Shown here: positions 12,405 through 24,655 of the stretch, one piece after another
Position numbering within the stretch: the first letter of the stretch is position 1
Layout: each line of letters starts with the position of its first letter
Source of the DNA: Cristatella mucedo
Lineage: Eukaryota > Bryozoa > Phylactolaemata > Cristatellidae
Direction: 5' to 3'
Assembly (NCBI GenBank): GCA_009760855.2
Contig: WPIO01000014.1
Location: 7,034,501 to 7,098,500, forward strand
Length of the DNA: 64,000 nt
The notes under the pieces: generated by a model
What the model was told of the DNA's origin: nothing
What the model saw: the letters and a program-made list of their open reading frames with translations, nothing else
Databases searched by the model: none
Translations under genes and position numbers: made by a program

Positions 12405-12775
12405 GTGGCATTCTCGAGCCTTTAGATCGTATGCTCCCAAAGCCTGAAATTGACTTCCGACAGGCGTCACGACATCCCCTTACTTGACCATGTTTACAAA
12501 GAAACTGAAAACGCGTCTATTTATCACATAATATGGCGGGTGCGTGTGATTTCGTCCTTTGCTTGCTTATGCGTGCTGGCAATGCGCATGTTGCCACTAA
12601 CCATATTTACATGCTGACCTTGTGCATGTCACGCCTAACCATACTGTGCTTGTTGTCGTTGAGCATGCGACCACTAACCATTTGATCGTGTTTCCTTTGC
12701 AGCAATAGTAAAGTGCCTAGAGAGAGATTGAGTTCTCTGAGGGCGCTCTATTAAATGTATTATTTTAGATTTTAT
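12405..12775 (+). mobile_element. LINE-T 3' end
   Basis: It starts in the C-terminal coding part; the frame gives a recognisable SSYAPKA-like and LPTGVTTSP-like segment and then KKLKTRLFIT. It continues through the CATGCTGACC motifs, TTTCCTTTGCAGCAA and AGTTCTCTGAGGGCGC to an ATT tail. It is 5' truncated. Confidence 0.85.
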
Positions 12776-12910
12776 TTATTTAGATTTTAGGTATTATTTT
12801 ATTATTTTAGATTTTAAATGTATTATTATTTATTATTTATTATTATATAGAGAGAGAGAGAGAGAGAGAGAGGGGGGAGGGGGAGAGAGAGAGGGGGGAG
12901 AGAGAGAGGT
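12776..12910. repeat. ATTT-rich tail then GA microsatellite
   Basis: A (TTTTA)-like AT-rich run directly after the LINE-T tail, followed from about 12846 by GA repeats with G-run interruptions. Confidence 0.85.
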
Positions 12911-13427
12911 ATCTGGAGATGAAGATATAAAATAAAGGTAGTAAGAGAAAAAATGTGACAAAGACAAAGCAAGAGATGAAGGTTAGAGAGACAAAGATGA
13001 GCAGGCTACGTTATGTTGTAGAGTTTCTCACTGCCCTAGGATAGGACCTAAAATATTGCCGTGCCTTCCCTGTTTTTCTGAGCAGACACTGGGTGCTCAA
13101 GAATTACTTTGCAATAAATTATACCGAACGCCGTCAAGAGATCCAGCAGGAGTAGCGGCAAGACTCTATCCACGTTTGAATTCCTGAAAAGGTTGTTATA
13201 AAGTCGCAGCCGTAGGTACTGACTCTTTTCGTTTCTTGATCATCACTGCGTCTGAATGGTTTTGAAGTTTTACATAAGAGAATACGCCTCTCTGCACTGC
13301 TCACTCGAATGGCTTTTATGGGCACAGCATAGCAGAGGCGTATACAGCAATTAAAGCTCTGTGATCTCTACTCCCCCTTTTGCAGACGTAATTATCAAGC
13401 ACAAAATAGGTTTCATGTCTAAGCAAT
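12911..13427. other. no recognisable gene
   Basis: Nothing recognised. Confidence 0.45.
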
Positions 13428-13512
13428 TACGCCCAGCGCTATCTAAAATGCCGGGAAAGAAACTTCTCCGAGGGCGCTTTGACAAGTAAACATCAAGTGT
13501 ATTATTATTGTC
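13428..13512 (+). mobile_element. LINE-T tail fragment
   Basis: Only the last about 85 bp remain: a GCGCTATCTAAAATGCC block, AACTTCTCCGAGGGCGC, and an ATT tail. Confidence 0.6.
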
Positions 13513-14157
13513 AGTGGTTTGATCCTCCCCCCATACCTTTGATCCCTACCAGCACAATAGACTTGTCATCACTCGTCCAGCCTGTATTGCCAATAGCCGC
13601 AATTGGATTGCGGCTAGCTTGTTTAGCTGAATGGAGACAAGACTAATCTATTAGCAATGAACAAACCCAGTGTACATGAGAAACCACAAAGCCTTGCACT
13701 TAGATTGGGCACAGCCAGCATTTTGCCTGCTGAATGATTTCGCCTGCTGAATGGAATGCGGATCTGTTCTTTCCAGTATCCTTTCACCGGAGGATCGCAT
13801 CGACTCTCGCAGTCAAGTCTGCCTACGTTTAGCTGCATATTGTTGCAAAAAATTTGTCCACGCATTATTAACGTCGTCTTAAGACTTGCACCTTTTTGCA
13901 GACGCTCGGGCCTTTGCAATGAGAATGCAATTGACATTGCGTCGCATGGTGCGAAAGTCGGCTGCTGGGTATTTCAAGCTTGAATGTCGCAACTGCCCCT
14001 CATTCACCGCTTGCCACTGACCTGCGCCGGCATCCCATTGAGCTACTACCATCAACGTCCTGTCGCTCGCTTTTTGATAAAATCAGTTGCCTTTTTCAGA
14101 CTTACATCGTGCAATGCTCTCAATCCTAGGGCCCCCGCGAACCAGCAGCTAAATATA
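13513..14157. other. no recognisable gene
   Basis: Nothing recognised. Confidence 0.45.
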
Positions 14158-14315
14158 AAATATAATTCATTTGTATAGCGCCCTATGCAAATAAAATCTC
14201 CATTGAGGCAATTCACATTTGCCACGGTGCTCGAGCATACGAACTCGATTGTCAAACGCATTTACCTTTACCTTGGTTGAAAGCGAGCACCTTAACCAGT
14301 GGTCCAAACCGCATA
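14158..14315 (-). mobile_element. SINE-A, diverged
   Basis: Minus-strand copy. The tail lies at the left end (TTTGTATAGCGCCCTATGCA), then a degenerate B box near 14230-14245, then GAGCACCTTAACCAGTGGTCC, the complement of the A-box region. Confidence 0.7.
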
Positions 14316-14414
14316 GTCTAACAGTGATGGTTTAGCCTACAACCATTCTCAAACCTTTAGGGACCCCTGTCAGTCCTGTGCACCTAGGCATAAACTCTCT
14401 ATATATATATCATT

Positions 14415-14562
14415 TGTAAAATTCATTTGCATAGCGCCCTTAGAGGACTTAATCTCTATTCAGGCGCTTCAAATATGCGCGGAGCTTGAACCTACGACCT
14501 CGGCCAGACCGTGGTCGGGGTGAGCACCTTAAGGGCTGGACCAAGCCAGCGCGGCATAGCTC
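14415..14562 (-). mobile_element. SINE-A, near full length
   Basis: Second minus-strand copy in tandem with the previous one. On the minus strand it reads tRNA-like GCTTGGTCCAGCCCTTAAGG, GTGCTCACC, GGCCGAGGTCGTAGGTTCAA, then GCGCCTGAATAGAGATTAAG and the GGGCGCTATGCAAATGAATT tail. Confidence 0.85.
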
Positions 14563-14881
14563 CCGACTTACACCACGGCAACCGCCGACTTAGCCTTTAA
14601 AGCTAAAATTGAGCCATTTCTCACGCTAATTACTTTGTCCACGCGAGTCTGCCGTTTAGGCTTGTGCTGTGCAGGAAGTTTTCGCGTTCTTCACACTCAT
14701 CAGTCGATACTTCAATCTTTTCATCCTACGGAACGGACGTAGAAAGTGCGTTGCTTCTTCTTCTAGGGTGCTATTCAACTATATTACAACAACTGTTATT
14801 GCTGTTAGGACAGGACAGAAGGGTAGAGCAGAGTAAAAGAGAGCATAGAAGAATGGCTGAGAGAAAAGGAGAGAGATGAGA
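14563..14881. other. no recognisable gene
   Basis: A short interval between SINE-A and the large GA tract. No feature seen. Confidence 0.45.
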
Positions 14882-15635
<754 letters not shown>

Positions 15636-16699
15636 TTTGAGTGACAGATAGGAAAGCCTACAAGAGAGGAGAGGAGAGGTTGGACGGTGGGGCACAGCCC
15701 AACTGGCCGATCGGGCGACGCTACACAAGTCTTCCCTCACTCACGGCAGCGGACAAAACAGGATTTCTGGCGCAAGAGGCGCAAGTGCCGCCATGGATGG
15801 ATACCGCCTGTGCGAGACGTTTCCTGTCTGGCTATCGACTGCCAATAGTTTACGGCACGGCACGTTGAGCGGAAACTAGCTGCAATGACTCACCTCCGCT
15901 AACTCTGATGCCTTCGCAGTTCACTCGTTGAATGCTGGCCACGCGGTGCTGACAAGGATCGGGTGGTCTTTAATTTTCATCAGCTCCGTCGCTTCCCGTG
16001 CGGTCGACTGTCCCGCGCATCCGAACTCAACGCCGTCCGCAGCTCCGGAGCGCATCAAGGTGCAGCCAGTCGCGTACCGAGTGGTCGCTGTCCACACCCG
16101 GCCACACGCCTCACTATTTACAGGTTCGGATCGGCTACTTGGCTCGCGTAGTCTCTCAGAGCGACGCCAGGGGCGAGAATATCAGTAGCGCGGGGGCCCG
16201 AGCGCCTGTCACGGCTGCTGCCGCCGCCGTGACTGCCATCACACCGGTGCAGTAGTGCACGGTCCGCCCGCCAGCCCGCGTAGGCTCGAGCGGCTCGCGA
16301 GGAGCGACGAATAATCAGTAGGCGGACGCCGCCGCCGCCGCCGCTGCATTTGCAGCGCCCGACGAGCCATCGCGCTGGCGGCGCTGGGAAGGTGGAGTGA
16401 GCAGGACTTCAAGTGACGTAGGTTCGTCGAGCCGACTGTCGTTCGCTTTAATCGGCGTGGCTATTTTTTTTTATTCCACACATTGACTCTAGCACTCCTC
16501 CTCGACAGGCCTAAACTTCGCTAGCGGAGCGAACGACTGCTTCGAGGCGATTTATTCTACGCTCCGGACAGTGAGGCAGAGGGAGGCCGTCGTTGTGCGA
16601 GAGGACGAGAAGCGATAAGCGAGGTCTGACTGAGCCACCGACCTTGCCTGTGAAGCCTCTCGTGGACATCGATAATAATTAAGCGACTCGTGCGCTCAA
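15636..16699. other. GC-rich, no confident gene
   Basis: CpG-dense with a GCC run near 16329-16346. No exon with convincing splice signals and protein similarity. Confidence 0.45.
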
Positions 16700-16780
16700 G
16701 CTCTTTTATATAAACTCTTCGAACTAGCTCCCCAAGAGAACCAAATCTCTATCACGGCGCTTTAAAAATCGCTTCTAGAG
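16700..16780 (-). mobile_element. SINE-A 3' fragment
   Basis: Complement of the SINE-A tail: TAGAGATTTGGTTCTCTTGG and a CGCTTTAAA-like body. The tRNA-like head is missing. Confidence 0.55.
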
Positions 16781-17120
16781 AATCAGTAAAAAACCAATAG
16801 CTAATGACAGGCAAGGTGCCATGCTTTGACAAGCATGCAAAGGCATTCAAGTGGCAACTTGTTGAAGCAAGCTAAGCATAATAGAAGACACTGGGAGCCA
16901 CTGGCAAGTATGACTCCTTGTTAGTAAAATGCACTGACTCGTGCACAGATTAGCACGCAAAGAGCACACGAACAAAAAAGTCAAGTTCCAAGTGAGGCTC
17001 TTTGAAAGTCATTCAGAGTCAAAGCTTACGATGACAAAAGCCGTGAGCGAGCTCCCGACTTCCGCTGCTTACGAATTGAAGGCCCCACAAACCAACGGTT
17101 TCAGTGTCCAGATAATGTAC

Positions 17121-17262
17121 TGCTGGTTTGGCCGAGTGGTAAAGGCGCTCGCCCCGACCAAGGTCTGGCCCAGGTCGTGGGCTCGAGCCACGTGACACAT
17201 ATGAAGCGCCTGAATAGGGGTTAAGTTCTCCCACGACGCTACACAAATACCAGGATGCTACA
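17121..17262 (+). mobile_element. SINE-A, near full length
   Basis: A clear copy. The A box GGTTTGGCCGAGCGGTAAAG closely matches the tRNA-Leu/Ser type of A box; then GCGCTCGCCCCGACC, a B box GTGGGCTCGAGCC, GCGCCTGAATAGGGGTTAAG and the ACGCTACACAAAT tail. An AT microsatellite follows. Confidence 0.88.
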
Positions 17263-17275
17263 CAAATTATACACA

Positions 17276-17326
17276 CATATATATGCATGTGCGTATATGA
17301 ATGTATATATGCATGTGCGTATATGA

Positions 17327-17381
<55 letters not shown>

Positions 17382-17382
17382 C

Positions 17383-17453
<71 letters not shown>
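17276..17453. repeat. AT microsatellite
   Basis: About 180 bp: two copies of a TATATGCATGTGCGTATATGAATG-type unit followed by long AT runs. Self-complementary, with cruciform potential. Confidence 0.95.
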
Positions 17454-17455
<2 letters not shown>

Positions 17456-17554
17456 TACCAGAAGCTGAGGAGCGGGTCACCCAACAGGAGCAAGAAGGTC
17501 GGCTGGGTTAGCTAATGCAAGCAAGTGAAGCGCGATCTGTAGGCCAGAGAGACG

Positions 17555-17855
17555 ATCTTGAAGGCAATGCGACGACATCTACTCTCCAACTGCCGACTGT
17601 GGCACATCTTTTTCAGCGGTCCTGAGCTGCTACGTCTATGCTACTCACTACCTCAACTGCTCTCCTAACTCTGCTATGCTTCCCACTTTCTCTTTGTTGC
17701 GTGAGACGAAGTCTGTTGGGTACCCGAATGCGTACCGAAAGCCGCTTAGGCTGTGAGTGCGCTACACAAAACTCCTCTGCGTAACACCCACATGGTCTCT
17801 ATGACTTTGTGGAGTTACTGAAGGAGATACATTACATTACATTACATTACATATG
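17555..17855 (+). mobile_element. LINE-P 3' end
   Basis: Matches the last about 300 bp of the minus-strand LINE-P copy at 28.1-30.2 kb: CTGCCGACT...GGCACATC, TTTTCAGCGGTCCTGAGCTG, CGTACCGAAAGCCGCTTAGG, GAGTGCGCTACACAAAACTC, AACACCCACATGGTCTCTA, ending in an ATTAC repeat (17831-17850). It is 5' truncated. Confidence 0.85.
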
Positions 17856-18142
17856 TTTTCTTTCTGTAGCGTTTAGATATGCGCATTTAAAGGCTGTAAA
17901 CGACACCTACAAGTCGCAAGACACGACACCTACAAGTGCCTCTTAATGCCTGTAAGGCACACACATTGCCCATTGAGTCTCACTGCGATTCGCAAATATC
18001 CAAGGCAACTAATTCGCGTGCTTGTACTGTCGCGTGGTCTCTGAACGGCAGCTGCCATCGTGACCACTTCTGCAAACCGGAGATGCCAATCGCTACGCCC
18101 AGTGCCTCGGCCATCAGTCACGGTGACCTTTACAAAAAACAT

Positions 18143-18143
<1 letters not shown>
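17856..18143. other. no recognisable gene
   Basis: Nothing recognised. Confidence 0.4.
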
Positions 18144-18208
<65 letters not shown>

Positions 18209-18233
18209 CCTCTCTCCCCCCTCTCTTTCTCTC
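18144..18233. repeat. CT microsatellite
   Basis: CT run with C and T interruptions at its right end. Confidence 0.95.
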
Positions 18234-19147
18234 TTTGCGACGGCTCAAGATACCACAAACCGCTCGGATGGTAATTTGCGATTACATAAACAGTACTCGA
18301 GCACAATGAAGAACCAAACGGGCGCGCATCCGTCGCATCCAGCCAGACGGACGGGCGAGCCGCGCCCGGCTTATTAGTGGAGCACTTCGTGACCCGCCCG
18401 AGCCCATTACCGTACGGCTAGGGAAAACATTCTGCTCGCCACCAGGCCGGGTTTCAGAGGTCGGCCACACGGCTGCTGCTGCCTGCTGCCTGTCAGAGCC
18501 CGCACCGAACCTTTGTCCTCCTACCCCCCCCCCCCATCAACCCCTGCCGTAGATCGTCCGCCGGAACGAAATTGGCCACTCCCCCAGACATTGAAGCAAA
18601 ACTGGGCACTCGGCGCCCCCACCACCGAAAGGGAACCGAGCAGAACGCGTGCCGCCTGGAACGCATCGTGTCGAGTGCTGCTTGCGAATGAACTTGGGTA
18701 GCGGCGATGCGACCGCTGACCCGTGGATAGCGAACGAAAGCACGCAAAGGGCCGAGGGGCAGGCGATCGCGTTTAGGCATGCGCCTGGCGCCCTCTGGTC
18801 CTCGACTGTTTGGGATGCTACTGGAATGGCTAACGCTCGCTACTGATTGGCTAAGTAAGTTTTCCCACCCAGCAATTACCATGCAATGCACTCGGCACCA
18901 GCAGAGGTGAAGGACGCCCTTACAGCATCCAAACTCTCATGCCTCTCCCATGCCTCTCCCATGCCTGAAGCCCTTGCTCCGGTAGGGGTAGGGGCTGGTA
19001 GATGGAGGCGTCCACGTGCTGATTAAAGCACCATCTCTCACATCAATTCGGACGCCGCATGCGCCGACAACCGGTGCTTGGTTGGCCGTGGAAACGGGCG
19101 CCGACCGGGACCAGCGCTGCTGCTGGGCGTAGAGTGAGCGCCGTAAC
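18234..19147. other. no recognisable gene
   Basis: Moderately GC-rich. It includes a C-run at about 18526-18536 and a short CATGCCTCTCC tandem near 18940-18970. No exon supported. Confidence 0.45.
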
Positions 19148-19476
19148 GAGGCTGGTTTTGGCTCAGGGGTAAGGTTCTCGCTCGCTCGCCTTCAGCCACC
19201 AAGATAATAATAATAATACTCTGGATAAAGTGCCATCTGAGAACTCAATATCTTTCCAGGTGCTTTACATTTGCTGCAAAGGAAACACGATCGAATGGTT
19301 AGTGGTAGCATGCTTGACAAACAACATGAATAACATGGTTAGGGGTGACACGTACAGGGTCAGCATGCAAGTGTGGTTAGTGGCAGCGTTCAGCATTGTC
19401 GTGCGCTCGAGCCCCGCAGCAAATGAAAAGCGCCTGGATAGAGATAAGGTTCTCTTAGGGTGCTATAGATACCAAT
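19148..19476 (+). mobile_element. SINE-A split by an antisense LINE-T tail
   Basis: The 5' half (19148-19200) has the A-box-like GGTTTTGGCTCAGGGGTAAG and a CTCGCC segment. The 3' half (about 19402-19476) resumes with GCTCGAGCCCC, the B-box position, then AAGCGCCTGGATAGAGATAAG and GGTTCTCTTAGGGTGCTATA. The intervening 19201-19401 is a minus-strand LINE-T 3' end with its ATT tail at the left. This repeats the arrangement at 4926-5146 with the insert in the other orientation. Confidence 0.75.
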
Positions 19477-20084
19477 CGCATGTACTTTATGAAGACACTT
19501 GCGGAGGAGCAGCGAGTCTCAGACTGGTGAAGCCCGAACCCCAGAACGATCGTCACCCTTTCCCTTTTAAGGGCAGTAGAAACTAACTGCAGCAGATCTT
19601 GAAAGTTGAATCAAGGTCACCTACGTCGAATGTAAGCCTTCCTTCGCTTGCAAGTACACGAGATTGTGATTGGGGTGAAAAAACCGACAGGCGAGGTCGT
19701 CAGGCGCTGTTGGACCAAACAAATCATGCCGCACTGAAACGCCGTCTCCGCATCGAAATTCCGGTCTGTAGCCTGCTTAGTTCTGAGTAAATTTGGTCGT
19801 CGAAAGCTTGTGGCTTGAGGCAGGCGACCTTGACTGCTGCCCGCAGCTCTCGCCAAGCGGTGGCTTGTGCTCTTGGCACCTTGACCTTGCTGACGACCTC
19901 TTGGCTCCAAGTCGTCACAACCATCTTCCCCTAGACATCATTCCATCAATTGCTGCTAAATGCTTGCAGCGTTGGTGCTGACTGCATATGTGGAAAGAGT
20001 ACAAGCTTTCATAAAATCACCGCAATGCTGGTTTTATTTCATGACTAACGCAACCACGTCATGAAGACCCTTACCCTGAGACCA
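19477..20084. other. possible upstream remnant of the Gypsy element
   Basis: No recognisable domain. It may be the decayed 5' part of the retroelement that follows, but I see no LTR, protease or polymerase motif. Confidence 0.3.
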
Positions 20085-21190
20085 CTTTATTCCACTAAGA
20101 CCTTGTTAACGCATTTCTTATGACTATGCAAACTGTTAGGGCTGGGCTCAGAAGCAACCCAACAATGACTAGCTTCTGACGCTACGACGAGGAGATAGCA
20201 AAATAGCAAACCCAATAGCCCTCCTCTGCCCCGACACCATATTACAAGTGCAGACAGGAGTTGGCAACCCATGATGGATGCATCCTGCAGGGCATGAGGC
20301 TAGTCATACAAACCTCCCTCCATAGCAAATCACAGATCACAGATATTGCAAAAGCTTCACGACGGCCTTCTCGGCATTCAAAAGTGAAAGCTACTGCTAG
20401 AAACTACTCCTGTAGCCGGATTTGGATAGCGACATAGAATCTCTGTGCCGGGGCAGCTCACGCTGCAACCAAGTCGGCTCTACATCGCCAGTGGCCTCAC
20501 ACAAGTAGAGTAACTTTTTCTGTGGCCCCTGCGGGACCACAGCAACATATTCTCACTGACTTTGCCTGTCTTCTTGACAACTAAAATTTCTTTGTATTGG
20601 CAGACACATTCTTAAAGTGGCCCAGAGTGCTTCGAATCGGGGAGGAGACTTCTGGTACCCTCATCTCATCGCTGCGGACACTAGTTGCTCGATTGGGTCT
20701 ATCTGGTGTATTTGTGATTGACAAAAGGTGATAGCTCACCTCTTACGACTCTGCCAGCTCCCTGCAGGCCCACGGATCCGGCACTTATTCTTGGCACTAA
20801 TCACCGCAGACTAATTGAGAAACTGAGCATTTTGCACACATTTTCAATCGAGCACGTACAGCAATTGCGTGCGATTCTTAGCGGTTCATTGACCGGCTCC
20901 ACTTAAGTACCTCTCCTCTGAGAATACCACTACCTGGTCCACCCTAACGTAATTACTGCTCAGCGGAAACGTCCGCACATGCTACACCCCAAAACCGAGG
21001 GTTCTTCCATCAAATGATCTCAAACTACGCCCACAGGTATGTTAATGGCGACCTTTTGTGGTAAAAAGATTGCCGAAACATGACGACAATCTGGTTTCCT
21101 GGAGCCATAAAGGCAGCTAATGGCTTCGCGATGTATTAGGTAAAAAAAAGAAGATGGTGCTTACATCGTCATTCACCACCAAAACAAGCT
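20085..21190 (+). pseudogene. decayed Ty3/Gypsy integrase region
   Basis: Reading from 20243 gives a H2C2-type zinc-binding region (LATHDGC, then LQGMRLVIQTSL), then the integrase core: first Asp in LTDFA (20558-20560), a TFLKWPRV and TLVARLGL block, second Asp in VID (20720-20722), a PQTN segment and a Glu at 20825-20827, about 35 codons after the second Asp. All of this is in one frame with several in-frame stops. After one frame change a GDLLW and WFPGAI segment (about 21057-21110) matches the Gypsy integrase C-terminal part. Integrases insert element DNA into host DNA; this copy cannot make one. No reverse transcriptase or paired LTRs were identified. Confidence 0.8.
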
Positions 21191-21944
21191 TCGCCATCGA
21201 GACGCGACGCCTGCACAGGCCAGGTGACCCAGAGTGGTTCCAAGCAGGGCCGGAGAAGGGAAACAAACTGCAGCAGCTGCGCCGGTGCGCACTATGTTGC
21301 TGCAGCTGAGGCAGAATCTGACCGTGGGAACTGTCCGAGGCCCATTAATAGCAGCAAACATTAACGCGACGCCTACCGACTTGCAGAGAAACCTTGATGC
21401 TGCTGACGCTAGCGATTCTATTGCAGGCAAATCAATAGAAACCCCAGAAAAAATATTGAAGCTGATTTCTCAAACATCGAATTGGTTTATGCTTATAATG
21501 CACTTGATTCATCTCGGACCACCAGGTTGCCGACTAGAGCCCACGTGTCCCCGGACCTTGACTAGTGGCAACCAAGGACGCCAGTCATGTCCACCTTCGG
21601 GCCAAGGAACCAGTAGACTGGCGCTCTACCGGCACATCGTGGGGAGAGGTCATGTTGATTCCGCCCGACGTGCCTCACCATTGGCCTTTTCACCAGGCAA
21701 CAGCTAACTCACTTGGGCACTTTCTTGGTTGTTAAGCCAGCCTGGCAACCGCTCCAGTCTTGTTTCTTTCTAGATGAAATAAACAGCATTCATCTGAATC
21801 GTATCTGCTTTTTGTGACTGCTCAGACAAACTTTAAAGCAGAAGAGAAATGAATCAAGCCACCGAGACGTCGGCAAAGAATGTATAAGCGTACGGCTTAT
21901 GCTTACGCTGATTATGTTCCGTTTTGTGGGTAGCCCACTATAAT
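21191..21944 (+). other. probable 3' remainder of the Gypsy element
   Basis: Follows the integrase C-terminal part. It carries an AATAAA-type signal (ATGAAATAAAC near 21775), as a 3' LTR would, but no second LTR was found to confirm it. The long frame at 21234-21707 shows no known domain. Confidence 0.3.
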
Positions 21945-23085
21945 AAAAATAATAATAATACGTTTTAAATAGCACCTCCAGAGAATTCAATCTCTTTCTA
22001 AGCACTCTACATTTTCTGCCAAGCACGATCGGATGGTTAGTGGTAGCATGCTCAATAAACAACAAGAATAACATGGTTAGTGGAGACGTGCACAAGGTCA
22101 GCACACATGAGGACATAAAGAACGAATCGCAGGGATCCACTAAATGCTGTGATAAATAGATGTGTTTTTAGTTTCATTTTAAATTTGGACAACAGAAGAT
22201 GTCGTGACGCAAGTCGAGAGCAAGTTCCAGGCAGGCAGGCAACATGCTTTGGGAGCATGCAAACTAATGGCACAGTCTCCAAAGGATTTGATGTTTGTAC
22301 GAGGTATAGGTAAACAGTTAGATTCCGAAAAGTGGGTGGTACAATGCTTAGCGGAGTGGGGGAGTAGATCTGATAGGTAGGCAGAAGCCCAGAGAATGAA
22401 GGGACTTAAAAGTGAGTCATAGAGCTTTAAGTTGATATGTTGCTTGACGGGGAGCCAGTGCAAATAGGCGAGAAGTGGTGAGCTGTGGCAACTGCGACAC
22501 TCACAACAGAAAAGCCTAGCTGCTGAGTTTTGCGCCAGCTGTAAGCGCCTGATTGCACAGGCCAGTAAACCAGCACAAAGTGACTTACAGAATTCAAATT
22601 TAGACGTGGTATCCTTATCTAAACAAGGCTGAATTTGAGCAATGTTATGCTGCTGAAAGTAGGCAGACATGACCGTGAAGCAGATGTGGTCTCTAGGGAA
22701 AGGCCACTTTGAAGCACGACACCTAGCTTTTGTGCAGATTCAACGTGAGATATGCTGGCAAAGCCGATTTTGAGCCCTAGGCTTTACGAAGTCTGAAACA
22801 AACTTTGTTTGCCCATGAATAGTTGGTTGATTTTTATCATCATTCCATTTAATTAGTTTGCCGCTATCCATGAGCGGATGTTATCAATACATGCAGCAAG
22901 GTTGGTGGGAGAATTCAAAGTGCTGGAGGGCTGGAAAGAATCAAAGCAAAGGTACGACTGAATGTCATCTCCATTAAAGTAAAAGCATAGATTGTGCCTG
23001 GCAATCGCATCGGCAAGAGTGAAAGTATGAACCTTTAAAAGAAAGGGATGAGCACAGTACCCTGACAGGAACCCATATTTCAGAG
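21945..23085 (-). mobile_element. LINE-T with reverse transcriptase remnant
   Basis: The longest LINE-T copy, minus strand. From its 5' side: a degenerate QG-VL motif near 23065, then a FYFNGDDIQSYL segment at the YADDTQLY catalytic position of CR1/L2-type reverse transcriptases (the Ala-Asp-Asp box altered to Gly-Asp-Asp), a NIRSWIADKLIK segment, then the C-terminal region RRLQLAQNSAARL, YLHWLPVKQ, AYLSDLLPH and SNCLPIPRTN. The noncoding tail ends in an ATT repeat at about 21950. Several stops and frame changes make it inactive. It is 5' truncated. Confidence 0.88.
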
Positions 23086-23867
23086 TTTCTCGGATGCTCT
23101 TTGTTCATTTGCATCACAACCTCATTGCTGCAATATTTCGCACGGTATTAATTAATGAGGGTTCGGCCGAGCTGCGGAGCCGGCTAACGGCATCGGCCCA
23201 GTCGATCGAAGGTTACCGGGTTACCAGCTTACCGTGTCGCCGCTGCAACGTACCGGTCAGAACGTTCGATGTAGTGCACCTCCTTCTGTACCTCCGAAAA
23301 GACTTGGCGGTTTTGCCGCGTGGAGAGTTTTCCACGGTGCTCTCAAAGCCCAAGTGGCTTTCAGTGTACGTGCGACTGCCAACGGGGCTTCGGCTCACGG
23401 CATCCGGCTAGATGCAAAGCGCCCACGCTTCAGGTGAACGCTGGCTGGCGCCTCCAGGACGATCGAGATCGTCTCCGAACGCCACTGATTCGTCTTCGTG
23501 AGTGATTTGTCTCTGTCTAGATCTGGAGCGGCCTGAGAATCAACACGAGTCGCTTTGATCTGACGCTTTCGATTCGTTGCGTTACTCTGAAGTTGTCAGA
23601 AGCCTGTCCGAGCCATCGTGTTTCCTCCTACTAGGCACTGCAAGCTGCCAGTCGCACTCATTCTACCGCCATACACATGCGTACTCGCATCGCTAATTAC
23701 GCCCCTTTTAATCTACCTCGCAACTAGAGGCTTTATTTTAAGGCTGCGACGAACTGCTTGACCAACAAGAACCACTGAACAACAGCTAAGAATTGACAAG
23801 ATGCGGTTAGAGCTGGAATGCGGCCAAGAGGGGCACCAAAAAAATTCATATTAAAGTATGGAGTGTA
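23086..23867. other. no recognisable gene
   Basis: Mixed, moderately GC-rich. Nothing recognised. Confidence 0.45.
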
Positions 23868-23933
23868 TGTGTGTGTGTGTGTGTGTATGTGTGTGTGTGT
23901 GTGTGTGCGTGTGTGTGTGTGCGTATGTGTGTG

Positions 23934-24017
<84 letters not shown>

Positions 24018-24050
24018 TCTGCGTGTATGTGCGTGTGTGTGTGTCCGCTC
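23868..24050. repeat. GT microsatellite
   Basis: About 180 bp of GT with a few GC and AT steps; the central 80 bp are pure. Confidence 0.97.
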
Positions 24051-24465
24051 ACGCTCGCGCTCGAGCGCTCCCGAGCGGTGCATCTGAATGCGTTTGCAGC
24101 ACTCATCCATCGCCAAGTTAAGAACGAACTTCAGCAGTATAAGCCAGGCTATGCGGTCTCACAAAAAATATCAAGTAAGCGCAAAATCAAATTAAGCTGC
24201 AAGTATCAATCTATATTACAAAAGACGTCATATTTCCGTGCGATACCGCATCTCTTCGTTCAAAGGGTGCTTTTTTAACCGTGAGCTCATCGTTGAAGTA
24301 CGAGCAGGAGGGTCGGTGCTATAGTGAGTACTGCACTACGCTTTGAGAGAAGCAGCTTTCTTGCTGGAAACAGCAAGGTAACGAAAAGATTTGGAGCCAG
24401 TATTCACGTTAATAAATGTAACTTCTTATGTATGCATCTGCTTGTTACAGCTTCCGCTGGGTGTT
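24051..24465. other. no recognisable gene
   Basis: Nothing recognised. Confidence 0.4.
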
Positions 24466-24655
24466 TGTGATTCGTCCTTCGGGGGATGTATTTTCTTACA
24501 CTATGCCTGCTGCTTGGGGGTGTTACCACCAATAATTTTGTAATGCTTTATATCTTTATATGCAGTATCTGTAAAATGCGTAGAGAGAGATTCAGTTCTC
24601 GGAGTTCGCTATACAAATGTATTATAAATACTAGTACTATTATTATACATTGTTT
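24466..24655 (+). mobile_element. LINE-T tail fragment
   Basis: Begins GTGATTCGTCCTTC, continues with diverged noncoding sequence, then AGAGAGAGATTCAGTTCTCG and CGCTATACAAATGTATTATA, ending in an ATT-like tail. Confidence 0.7.

Noticed and set aside
17121-17200. Functional tRNA genes at SINE heads (also 35712, 55420, 57015, 61083)
   Set aside because: A and B boxes are present, but I see no convincing cloverleaf with a paired acceptor stem and anticodon arm; each is followed by a SINE body.
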